NCBI GenBank assembly: GCA_042571625.1
Contig: JBHPFQ010000003.1
Span: 1 to 45,927 of the forward strand
DNA: 45,927 bases
Source: JBHPFQ01 sp042571625
GTDB taxonomy: Bacteria; Patescibacteriota; Minisyncoccia; Portnoybacterales; UBA2143
Direction: 5' to 3'
Made by a program: the position numbers and the translations under genes. Under the pieces are notes generated by a model. It was not told the DNA's origin and did no database searches. It was given only the letters and a program-made list of their open reading frames with translations. This document shows, in pieces, positions 27,593-34,526 of the stretch. How positions within the stretch are numbered: the stretch's first letter is position 1; the number at the start of each line of letters is the position of its first letter.

Positions 27593-27988
27593 ATGAAAAT
27601 AAATATCAAAGGAACAAATATAAAATTAACAACAAGCATTTATCAGAACATCGAAGATAAAATTGGCGGATTGAAAAGATTCGTTAAAAGGATTGATCCT
27701 GAATTAATTGAGGCAAGAGTGGAAGTCGGGAAAATAACACGAAAACAGAGACAGGGAGAGATTTTTAGAGCAGAAGTCAATTTGAATCTTAATGGCCAAT
27801 TTTTAAGAGCGGAAGAAACAGGAGAATCATTAATAGAAACTATAGATTTAGTCAAAGATAAATTAGCCGGCGAAATCAAGTCACTTAAAGATAAAAGAAT
27901 GACCGCATATAAAAGAGGGGCAAGGTCAATAAAGAAAATGTATCAAATAAATCCTTTAGCTCGTTTTCGTAAAGACAAGGATAGATAG
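27593..27988 (+). CDS. hpf: Ribosome hibernation promoting factor
   Basis: The 131-aa product matches the HPF/YfiA (RaiA) family: MKINIKGTNIKLTTSIYQNIEDKIGGLKRF at the start, a beta-alpha-beta-beta-beta-alpha pattern, and AEVNLNLNGQFLRAEETGESLIETIDLVKDKLAGEIK. It lacks the long C-terminal dimerisation domain, so it resembles short HPF/YfiA with a basic tail (KRGARSIKKMYQ). It binds the 30S decoding channel to silence idle ribosomes. An intrinsic terminator follows 27 nt after the stop. Confidence 0.88.
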   Translation: MKINIKGTNIKLTTSIYQNIEDKIGGLKRFVKRIDPELIEARVEVGKITRKQRQGEIFRAEVNLNLNGQFLRAEETGESLIETIDLVKDKLAGEIKSLKDKRMTAYKRGARSIKKMYQINPLARFRKDKDR

Positions 27989-28015
27989 AAAAGAAGAATA
28001 AAATAAATCGTTATT

Positions 28016-28054
28016 TAACTACGTAATTAACATTAATTACGTAGTTATTTTTTT
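28016..28054 (+). terminator. Intrinsic terminator after hpf
   Basis: Perfect 15-bp arms (28016-28030 and 28033-28047, beginning TAACTACG) with a 2-nt centre are followed by seven T (28048-28054). The stem is unusually AT-rich. The outer ends resemble the half-sites upstream of the AbrB-like gene at 31031. Confidence 0.75.
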
Positions 28055-28092
28055 CGTTGAGTTTTCCACAGGTAAAAATTTTATAATTAGTG

Positions 28093-28098
28093 TATAAT
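28093..28098 (+). promoter_or_regulatory. -10 element upstream of KRK protein and leader
   Basis: A consensus TATAAT preceded by TG, with no good -35; another TATAAT lies at 28082-28087. Transcription would give a leader of about 105 nt before the ATG at 28211, unlike the leaderless genes here. Confidence 0.45.
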
Positions 28099-28114
28099 AA
28101 AAATAAAGTAAGAT

Positions 28115-28136
28115 ACAAACCGGAGGTCGAGTTTGT
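28115..28136 (+). promoter_or_regulatory. Leader hairpin with GGAGG in its loop
   Basis: ACAAAC (28115-28120) pairs with GTTTGT (28131-28136); the 10-nt loop contains GGAGGT, one of the few Shine-Dalgarno-like strings in the window. It is about 85 nt from the next ATG, so it does not serve that start directly. Possible regulatory leader or small RNA. Confidence 0.35.
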
Positions 28137-28210
28137 TCAACTAAATTGGTAAATTTATTTTTCTCTTATTAAAGGCAAAATTTAATAATCGGGAAATAAA
28201 TTTAAAAAAT

Positions 28211-28324
28211 ATGCCAAAAAAGAAAACTACTAAGAGAAAGACAACAAAAAGAAAGCCTGCAAAGAGAAAGACTGCAAAAAGAAAGCCTGCAAAGAGAAAG
28301 ACCACTCGACGAAAGAAAAAGTAA
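28211..28324 (+). CDS. 37-aa Lys/Arg-rich histone H1-tail-like protein
   Basis: This short gene encodes 37 residues, of which 16 are Lys and 7 Arg. After MPKKK come six pentads: TTKRK, TTKRK, PAKRK, TAKRK, PAKRK, TTRRK, then KK. Such T/P/A-KRK repeats are like the C-terminal tails of histone H1 and bacterial Hc1/AlgP-type nucleoid proteins, so DNA or RNA binding is the natural inference; a very basic ribosomal-type peptide is an alternative. It has an upstream TATAAT and its own strong terminator 24 nt after the stop, so it looks like an independent, highly expressed transcript. No Shine-Dalgarno is placed at its ATG. Confidence 0.72.
   Translation: MPKKKTTKRKTTKRKPAKRKTAKRKPAKRKTTRRKKK
28226..28315 (+). 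repeat. Six tandem 15-bp coding repeats
   Basis: Six imperfect 15-bp units, each ending in AGAAAG or CGAAAG, encode the xxKRK/xxRRK pentads. Units 3 to 5 keep CCTGCAAAGAGAAAG almost unchanged, suggesting recent slippage or duplication. Confidence 0.8.
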
Positions 28325-28347
28325 ACTATTGCAGAACTACAGTTTCT

Positions 28348-28386
28348 AAACAAACTCTCAATGTAAATTGAGAGCTTGTTTTTTTT
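28348..28386 (+). terminator. Intrinsic terminator after KRK gene
   Basis: 14-nt arms (28348-28361 and 28368-28381, one A-C mismatch) with a 6-nt loop, running into eight T (28379-28386). Confidence 0.8.
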
Positions 28387-28416
28387 GATATCTTAATGTA
28401 TTATCAAGATAATTAT

Positions 28417-30978
28417 ATGTCTATATTTAATAAAATTTTAGGAGATCCTAACGAGAAAAAATTAAACGAACTAAAGCTACTAGTTGAAAAAATAAATAGT
28501 CTTGAATTAGAATTTGAAAAATTATCTGATGAGCAGTTAAAAGAAAAAACAAATGAATTCAGGAAAAGATTAGAAAAGGAAAATTTAGATGATTTAATTT
28601 CAGAAGCTTTTGCTGTGGTTCGTGAAGCTGCAAAAAGAACATTGGGTCAGCGTCATTTTGATGTTCAGTTATTGGGCGGAATTGTTTTACATAAAGGTCA
28701 GATTGCAGAAATGAAAACGGGAGAAGGGAAAACATTGGCAGCGACTTTGGCTATTTATCTAAATTCTTTAACCGAGCGTGGAGTTCATGTAATTACTGTT
28801 AATGATTATTTGGCTCGTCGTGATACTAATTGGATGGGGGCGGTCTATAATTTATTAGGAGTAAGTTGCGCTTGTCTTAATCATGAAAAAGCGTATCTTT
28901 ATGATCCTCATACTGGACCAGATGCAAATGAAGTAACCGTGGAAATGGAAAACTTAAAAGAGGTTCCAAGGAAAGAAGCATATTCAGCAGATATAACTTA
29001 TGGGACTAATAATGAATTCGGTTTTGATTATTTAAGAGATAATATGGCCCCGTCTCTAGAAATGATGGTTCAGCGTGAGCAAGGTCCGTATTTTGCAATC
29101 GTTGATGAAGTTGATAGTGTTTTAATTGATGAGGCGCGTACTCCGTTAATTATTTCCGCGCCCGATGCTGAATCCACTAAAATGTATGAAAAGTTTGCAA
29201 AGATTGTTCCTCAATTAAAAGAAAATACTGATTATAATATTGATGAAAAAATGCGGACAGCTACTTTAACAGAAGAAGGTATTGCAAAAGTGGAAAAGAT
29301 TTTAGGCATGGGTAATATTTATGAAGAAGGAGGCATTCGGATTGTTCACCATTTAGAGCAGGCGTTGCGGGCACAAGTAATGTTTATTAAAGATCGGCAT
29401 TATGTTGTTAAAGATGGACAAGTGATTATTGTTGATGATTTTACTGGGAGATTAATGCCGGGCCGTAGATATTCTGATGGATTGCATCAAGCGTTGGAAG
29501 CTAAAGAAGGAGTTAATGTTCAGCAAGAGAGTAGAACATTAGCTTCAATTACTTTTCAAAATTATTTTAGAATGTATGAAAAGCTATCTGGAATGACTGG
29601 AACAGCAGTTACTTCTGCCGAAGAATTTGGAAAAGTTTATGAATTAGAAGTTATTGTTATTCCAACAAATAATCCTCTTGCAAGGCAGGATGCCCAAGAC
29701 GCTGTTTATAAAACGGAAAATGGAAAATGGAAAGCGATAGTGCGAGAAATTAAAAAAAGACATGAGATAGGTCAGCCGATTTTAATAGGAACAGTTTCTA
29801 TTGAAAAAAACGAGCTTCTTTCTAAGTATCTAAAAAAGGAAGGAATTTCGCATCAAGTTCTTAATGCGAAATATCACGAGCAAGAGGCAAGAATAATTTC
29901 TCAAGCAGGTAGAAAAGGCGCTGTTACTGTAGCTACTAATATGGCTGGTCGTGGAGTGGATATCGTTTTAGGCGGTAAGGGGGAAAATTGTCAGCAAGAA
30001 CATAGCGAAGTAATACAGGCTGGTGGATTATGCGTTATCGGCACAGAAAGACATGAAGCGCGTCGTATTGATGATCAGTTGCGTGGACGTTCTGGTAGGC
30101 AGGGCGATCCAGGCTATAGTCAGTTCTTTGTTTCTTTAGAGGATGATTTAATGAGAATATTTGGAGGAGAAAAAGTTCAGTCAATGATGAATGCGCTTAA
30201 GCTTTCGGAAGATCAGCCAATAGAAAATAAGCTTATATCAAGAGCGATAGAAGCTGCTCAGGCGAAAATAGAAGGATATAATTTTGATGCCAGAAATCAT
30301 GTTCTGGAATATGATGATGTGATGAATAAACAAAGAGAAGTGATTTATAAAAAGAGAAGAGAAGTTCTAGCGAGTGAAAATCTTCAGCCACAGATATTAG
30401 AAATGATTGATAATGAAATTAAAAAAGTTGTTAAATTTCATACACAAGCAAACGATTCAAAAGATTGGAATTATAAAGAGATAGGCGAAGTAATGAGAAG
30501 TATTTTTTCGACACCTGATGGTTTTGAAAAAAAACTATTAGAAATTAAAGATCAGGAAGAAATATATAAATATTTATTGGATTTATCAAAAGAAGCGTAT
30601 AATAGTAAAGAAAAGGAACTTGATAAAAATATTAGACAGTTGGAAAAATTTGTTGCCTTGCGTAATATTGATATGCTTTGGATGGATCATATAGACAATA
30701 TGAGTCATTTGCGAGATAGCGTTCGTTTGAGAGCATACGGACAAAAAGATCCATTAGTAGAATATAAAAGAGAAGGAATAAGTTTATTTCAGAGATTACT
30801 TGATAGTATTCAATCTAATATCGTTAATATGATCTATAAGTTTTCAATAGCTCCCGCAGGACAATCTTCTTCTGTCGTTACAAATAATGGATCTGTTAAT
30901 CAATCTCAAAAAGCTGGACGAAATTCTCCATGTCCTTGCGGTTCAGGCAAAAAATTTAAAAAATGCTGTGGGAAGTAA
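28417..30978 (+). CDS. secA: Preprotein translocase ATPase SecA
   Basis: The start at 28417 gives MSIFNKILGDPNEKKL, the normal SecA N-terminus; 28396 would add seven atypical residues. The 853-aa motor has Walker A MKTGEGKT (residues 99-106), the Walker B DEVD (230-233), the RDNMAPS and GMTGTA segments, the second RecA-like domain GTVSIEKNE and ATNMAGRGVDIVLGG, and a C-terminal zinc site CPCGSGKKFKKCC that binds SecB or the membrane. It pushes unfolded secretory proteins through SecYEG. It is followed by the AbrB-like gene after a 105-nt gap, without a clear terminator. Confidence 0.97.
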   Translation: MSIFNKILGDPNEKKLNELKLLVEKINSLELEFEKLSDEQLKEKTNEFRKRLEKENLDDLISEAFAVVREAAKRTLGQRHFDVQLLGGIVLHKGQIAEMKTGEGKTLAATLAIYLNSLTERGVHVITVNDYLARRDTNWMGAVYNLLGVSCACLNHEKAYLYDPHTGPDANEVTVEMENLKEVPRKEAYSADITYGTNNEFGFDYLRDNMAPSLEMMVQREQGPYFAIVDEVDSVLIDEARTPLIISAPDAESTKMYEKFAKIVPQLKENTDYNIDEKMRTATLTEEGIAKVEKILGMGNIYEEGGIRIVHHLEQALRAQVMFIKDRHYVVKDGQVIIVDDFTGRLMPGRRYSDGLHQALEAKEGVNVQQESRTLASITFQNYFRMYEKLSGMTGTAVTSAEEFGKVYELEVIVIPTNNPLARQDAQDAVYKTENGKWKAIVREIKKRHEIGQPILIGTVSIEKNELLSKYLKKEGISHQVLNAKYHEQEARIISQAGRKGAVTVATNMAGRGVDIVLGGKGENCQQEHSEVIQAGGLCVIGTERHEARRIDDQLRGRSGRQGDPGYSQFFVSLEDDLMRIFGGEKVQSMMNALKLSEDQPIENKLISRAIEAAQAKIEGYNFDARNHVLEYDDVMNKQREVIYKKRREVLASENLQPQILEMIDNEIKKVVKFHTQANDSKDWNYKEIGEVMRSIFSTPDGFEKKLLEIKDQEEIYKYLLDLSKEAYNSKEKELDKNIRQLEKFVALRNIDMLWMDHIDNMSHLRDSVRLRAYGQKDPLVEYKREGISLFQRLLDSIQSNIVNMIYKFSIAPAGQSSSVVTNNGSVNQSQKAGRNSPCPCGSGKKFKKCCGK

Positions 30979-31016
30979 GTTTATTATCAATTATTATTCT
31001 AATGGCGTAGATAATG

Positions 31017-31022
31017 TATAAT
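31017..31022 (+). promoter_or_regulatory. -10 element upstream of AbrB-like gene
   Basis: TATAAT preceded by TG; at 17 bp upstream there is only a weak TTATTC (30994-30999). The predicted start would fall just before the palindrome at 31031. Confidence 0.45.
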
Positions 31023-31030
31023 AGAAAATA

Positions 31031-31070
31031 TTAACTACTGAGTTAACTCAGTAGTTAATTCAGTAGTTAA
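31031..31070 (+). promoter_or_regulatory. Palindromic operator candidate with three half-sites
   Basis: A perfect 28-bp palindrome (31031-31058) is built of half-sites TTAACTACTGA (31031-31041) and TCAGTAGTTAA (31048-31058). A third identical half-site lies at 31060-31070, 12 bp on. It sits between a TATAAT and the AbrB-like ATG, with no T-run, so it looks like an operator rather than a terminator. Autoregulation by the AbrB-like product is inferred. Confidence 0.65.
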
Positions 31071-31083
31071 TCTCTGATAAAAA

Positions 31084-31302
31084 ATGGCAAGAAGAAAATT
31101 AGGGGAAAGGAATATAAGAAAATTAACTAAAATTGCTAGCGGAAGCAGCATAGGTATTACTTTGCCTATTGAAGTGATAAGACGTTTTAAATGGAAAGAA
31201 CGGCAAAAGTTAAAGCTTGAAGTTAATAACCGAAACCATTCAATTTTGATTAAGGATTGGAAAAAGAAGAAGAAAAAGAAAGTTATAAAAAAGAAAAAAT
31301 AA
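31084..31302 (+). CDS. AbrB/MazE-fold DNA-binding protein
   Basis: The 72-aa product has the SpoVT-AbrB swapped-hairpin pattern: LTKIASGSSIGITLPIEVIRRFKWKERQKLKLEV, then a very basic tail (KDWKKKKKKKVIKKKK). The fold makes dimers that bind palindromic DNA and includes MazE-type antitoxins and AbrB repressors. A striking palindrome is immediately upstream, and a PD-(D/E)XK nuclease gene begins 3 nt after its stop. It could repress the pair, or be an antitoxin-like partner of the nuclease; both are hypotheses. Confidence 0.78.
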   Translation: MARRKLGERNIRKLTKIASGSSIGITLPIEVIRRFKWKERQKLKLEVNNRNHSILIKDWKKKKKKKVIKKKK

Positions 31303-31305
31303 ATT

Positions 31306-32070
31306 ATGTCCGAATATTATAAAGTTCCGAAAAATCTTAATTGGTGTTTTGATCCAAAAAGGAAAAATAATTTTGAGCTAAGTAGGTCAAAGCTTGATTT
31401 GTTTTTAAGTTGTCCGAGATGTTTTTATGTTGATAATCGTCTTGGTGTTAGCAGACCTCCTGGATATCCTTTTTCTTTAAATTCAGCAGTGGATGCGCTT
31501 TTCAAAAAAGAATTTGATATTCATAGATCGGATAAAACAAAACATCCATTAATGGAAAGCTATGGCATTGATGCGGTGCCGTTTCAACATGAAAAAATGG
31601 ATGAATGGCGCGATGCTTTACGTAGAGGAATTAAATATTTTCATGAGAAAACAGGATTGGTTGTTAAAGGCGGGATTGATGATATATGGGTAAATCCAAA
31701 AGGTGAATTGATTATTGTTGATTATAAATCAACTTCAAAAAACAGCGAAGTGAATATTGATGCTAATTGGCAGATCTGTTATAAACGGCAAATAGAAATA
31801 TATCAATGGCTTTTTCGTCAGAATGGTTTTAAGGTTTCTAATGTTGGATATTTTGTTTACGCTAATGGTATAACAGATAAAAAAGCATTTGATGCAAAAT
31901 TAGAATTTGATATTTCTATTATTCCATATAAAGGAGATGATTCGTGGGTGGAGCAAGCGGTTATTGATGCGCATAAATGTTTAATGAGCGATAAACTTCC
32001 TCAAGCTGACGATGATTGTGATTATTGTAGATATAGAAAAGCGGTTATGGATGTATTAGAAGTGAGATAA
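31306..32070 (+). CDS. PD-(D/E)XK nuclease (RecB/Cas4-like)
   Basis: The 254-aa protein begins with LSRSKLDLFLSCPRCFYVDN, typical of the RecB/Cas4 nuclease superfamily. The catalytic motifs are KGGIDDIW (metal Asp), IIVDYKST (Asp-x-Lys) and QIEIYQWLF (QxxxY motif). CPRC near residue 36 and CDYC near residue 242 could hold an iron-sulphur cluster as in Cas4 and AddB. No helicase is fused. It forms a two-gene unit with the AbrB-like gene and ends before a terminator, so the pair is a closed module. There are no cas genes or CRISPR repeats nearby, so a CRISPR role is unsupported. Confidence 0.82.
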   Translation: MSEYYKVPKNLNWCFDPKRKNNFELSRSKLDLFLSCPRCFYVDNRLGVSRPPGYPFSLNSAVDALFKKEFDIHRSDKTKHPLMESYGIDAVPFQHEKMDEWRDALRRGIKYFHEKTGLVVKGGIDDIWVNPKGELIIVDYKSTSKNSEVNIDANWQICYKRQIEIYQWLFRQNGFKVSNVGYFVYANGITDKKAFDAKLEFDISIIPYKGDDSWVEQAVIDAHKCLMSDKLPQADDDCDYCRYRKAVMDVLEVR

Positions 32071-32101
32071 TATAAGACGTTTTTAATCCAAAAAATATGA
32101 T

Positions 32102-32136
32102 GATCTACCTTTACGAATGGTAGCTCTATTTTTTTT
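32102..32136 (+). terminator. Intrinsic terminator after nuclease gene
   Basis: GATCTACC (32102-32109) pairs with GGTAGCTC (32119-32126) with one mismatch, followed by eight T (32129-32136). The T-run merges into the next -35 box. Confidence 0.72.
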
Positions 32137-32163
32137 GACAAAACAGAAAAAAAAGCGTAGATT
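32135..32163 (+). promoter_or_regulatory. secD promoter
   Basis: TTGACA (32135-32140), 17-bp spacer, TAGATT (32158-32163). The -10 is 4 nt from the ATG at 32168 and 10 nt from the ATG at 32174, so 32174 is the likelier start. Confidence 0.6.
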
Positions 32164-32173
32164 GGAAATGTTT

Positions 32174-33574
32174 ATGAGTAATTGGAATAAAAAAAGTCGT
32201 AAGAACTGGTGGGTTATTTTGTTTTTTCTAGCTATTGGTCTTTTAGCTGGTTTTTTTGTTAAACCGTCAATGTGGGACAATGCAATGGGCAAGATTGGAA
32301 TGCCTAATTTTATTAATCGTCCATTTAAGTTAGGACTTGATTTACAGGGTGGGACTCATTTGGTTTATGAAGCTGATCTATCAGGAATTGATGCTGGAGA
32401 GCAATCGGATTCAATGCAGGGCGTTCGTGATGTTATTGAGCGTAGAATTAATCTTTTTGGAGTTCAGGAACCAGTTGTTCAAATTAATAAATCTGGAGAT
32501 AGTTATCGTTTAATTGTGGAATTGGCAGGAATTAAAGATGTTCATCAGGCAATTGAAATGATTGGTCAGACTCCTACTTTGGATTTTCGTGAAGAAAGAA
32601 GTCAAGAAGAAACAGATGCAATATTAGAAAAACAGAATCAGATAATCGTTGTTGGCGAAGATGGAAGTGAAAAAGAGATAACTCAAGAAGACATAGAAAA
32701 GTTATCTGAGAATCCGTATTTTAAAATGACTTCTTTGACAGGCAGATATCTCAAGGGTTCTGAACTTCATTTTGATCAACAGACATATCAATCAAAAGTA
32801 GGGTTAGAATTTAATGATGAGGGAAAAGATATTTTTAAAGAATTAACACAGAAAAATATTGGAAAAAAACTTGCTATATTTTTGGATGGAGTTCCTATTA
32901 GCGCTCCAACAGTTAATGAAGCAATCCCAAGTGGAAAAGCAGAAATTAGTGGAGAATTTACAATAGAAGAAGCTAAGGAATTAGTTAGGCGGTTGAATGC
33001 AGGAGCTTTACCGGTTCCTATTGATCTAATAAATCAGCAGACAATTGGAGCAAGCTTAGGAAAAATTTCTCTGGATAAATCCCTTCAAGCTGGTATTTTG
33101 GGATTTGTAATTGTTTTGATTTTCATGATTTTTTCTTATAAATTACCAGGGTTAATAGCTAATTTTTCTCTTTTATTTTATGCTATGGTTATTTTAGCTA
33201 TTTTTAAATTAGTTCCTGTTACATTGACTTTAGCAGGTATTGCTGGATTTATTTTGTCAATTGGAATGGCGGTTGACGCTAATGTACTTATTTTTGAAAG
33301 ATTTAAAGAAGCATTGCGTGACGGAAAGAGCTTGGGCGGGAGTATTGATGATGGGTTTAAAGATGCGTGGCCAGCGATTCGCGATGGTAATATTTCTACT
33401 ATTATAACTTGTATTATTTTATATACTTTTGCTACTGGCGCTATTCAAGGGTTTGCTTTAACATTGAGTATCGGGGTTATTATTAGTATGTTTAGCGCTG
33501 TTATAGTTACGAAAAATCTTATGAAATTATTTATAGGAACAAAATTAGAAAATTGGAAAAGGATTTGGAAATAA
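32174..33574 (+). CDS. secD: Protein translocase subunit SecD
   Basis: I start at 32174 (MSNWNKKSRKNWWVILFF), as earlier ATGs lie upstream of or inside the promoter. The 466-aa RND-family protein has TM1 at about residues 12-30, the GLDLQGGTHLVYE motif of the P1 head, a large extracellular domain, and five C-terminal membrane segments including SIGMAVDANVLIFERFKEALR, the proton-channel region. It uses the proton motive force to pull exported proteins from SecYEG. secF follows after 4 nt, so the two are separate here rather than fused. Confidence 0.96.
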   Translation: MSNWNKKSRKNWWVILFFLAIGLLAGFFVKPSMWDNAMGKIGMPNFINRPFKLGLDLQGGTHLVYEADLSGIDAGEQSDSMQGVRDVIERRINLFGVQEPVVQINKSGDSYRLIVELAGIKDVHQAIEMIGQTPTLDFREERSQEETDAILEKQNQIIVVGEDGSEKEITQEDIEKLSENPYFKMTSLTGRYLKGSELHFDQQTYQSKVGLEFNDEGKDIFKELTQKNIGKKLAIFLDGVPISAPTVNEAIPSGKAEISGEFTIEEAKELVRRLNAGALPVPIDLINQQTIGASLGKISLDKSLQAGILGFVIVLIFMIFSYKLPGLIANFSLLFYAMVILAIFKLVPVTLTLAGIAGFILSIGMAVDANVLIFERFKEALRDGKSLGGSIDDGFKDAWPAIRDGNISTIITCIILYTFATGAIQGFALTLSIGVIISMFSAVIVTKNLMKLFIGTKLENWKRIWK

Positions 33575-33578
33575 AATT

Positions 33579-34463
33579 ATGCAAATAATTCAAAATCGTA
33601 AAATTTTTTTAAGCATCTCAATTATTTTAATGTTTGGCAGTTTAATAAGTTTGTTTGTTTGGGGACTTAATTTCGGAATAGATTTTACTGGCGGAACTTT
33701 AATGGAGTTGGAATTTATTAATGAACGTCCATCTAATCAGATGATTCAGGATAAATTGGCTATCTTTGAATTAGGACAGATTGTTATTCAACCGGTAGAG
33801 CAGAAAGGAATGATTTTGAAAACTAAAGATATTGACGAGACAGTTCATCAGAATATTTTAGACGAGATTGGAAAGGATAATATTATTGAAAAAAGATTTG
33901 AATCAGTCGGTCCCGTAATTGGTTCAGAACTTAAAAGAAAATCCATTTGGGCGATTATTTTTTCTTTGATAGCTATTGTTATTTTTGTTGCTTGGGCATT
34001 TCGAAAAGTATCCAAGCCAGTGCCGTCTTGGCAGTATGGGATAGCCGCAATTATTGCTTTGTCTCATGATATTTTAATTACATGTGGATTATTTGCTATT
34101 CTAGGACATTGGAAGGGGATTGAAATAGGACTTCCTTTTATAGCAGCTTTACTTACTATTCTTGGTTATTCGGTTAATGATACGATTGTTATTTTTGACC
34201 GAGCAAGAGATAATTTATTGCGTGGGAGTTGGGATAATTTTGAAGATATAGTTAATTTAAGCGTTAATCAAAGTATTATTCGATGCCTTAATACGTCTAC
34301 AACAACTATGTTTGTTTTGTTGGCTGTATTTTTGTTAGGAGGAGCGAATATAAAGTACTTTGCTTTGGCATTGATGTCTGGCGTAGTTCTAGGAACATAT
34401 TCTTCTTTGTTCATTGCCAGTCCTTTGATAGTTATTTGGAATAATAAAAAAAGTAAATCTTGA
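33579..34463 (+). CDS. secF: Protein translocase subunit SecF
   Basis: The 294-aa protein has the N-terminal membrane segment, LNFGIDFTGGTLMELEF (SecF hallmark), FESVGPVIGSELKRKS and ILGYSVNDTIVIFDRARDNL, followed by the last membrane helices. It pairs with SecD. Its TGA stop (34461-34463) lies inside the TTGACA -35 box of the next gene, an economical overlap. Confidence 0.96.
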   Translation: MQIIQNRKIFLSISIILMFGSLISLFVWGLNFGIDFTGGTLMELEFINERPSNQMIQDKLAIFELGQIVIQPVEQKGMILKTKDIDETVHQNILDEIGKDNIIEKRFESVGPVIGSELKRKSIWAIIFSLIAIVIFVAWAFRKVSKPVPSWQYGIAAIIALSHDILITCGLFAILGHWKGIEIGLPFIAALLTILGYSVNDTIVIFDRARDNLLRGSWDNFEDIVNLSVNQSIIRCLNTSTTTMFVLLAVFLLGGANIKYFALALMSGVVLGTYSSLFIASPLIVIWNNKKSKS

Positions 34464-34488
34464 CACTTATTTGTAATTATGGTAAATT
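34460..34488 (+). promoter_or_regulatory. Promoter of sigma-4/HARE-HTH gene
   Basis: TTGACA (34460-34465), 17-bp spacer, TAAATT (34483-34488). The ATG at 34527 lies 38 nt after the -10, giving a leadered mRNA. Confidence 0.62.
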
Positions 34489-34526
34489 GAATATATAGTT
34501 AAATTAAATATTTTTCATAAACAAAA

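Noticed and set aside
28141..28353. Antisense ORF opposite the KRK gene
   Set aside because: A hydrophobic shadow of the Lys/Arg repeat read backwards; the plus-strand promoter, ATG and terminator explain the region.
31306..32070. Cas4 and a CRISPR system
   Set aside because: The nuclease is of the Cas4/RecB superfamily, but no repeat array or other cas gene is present.
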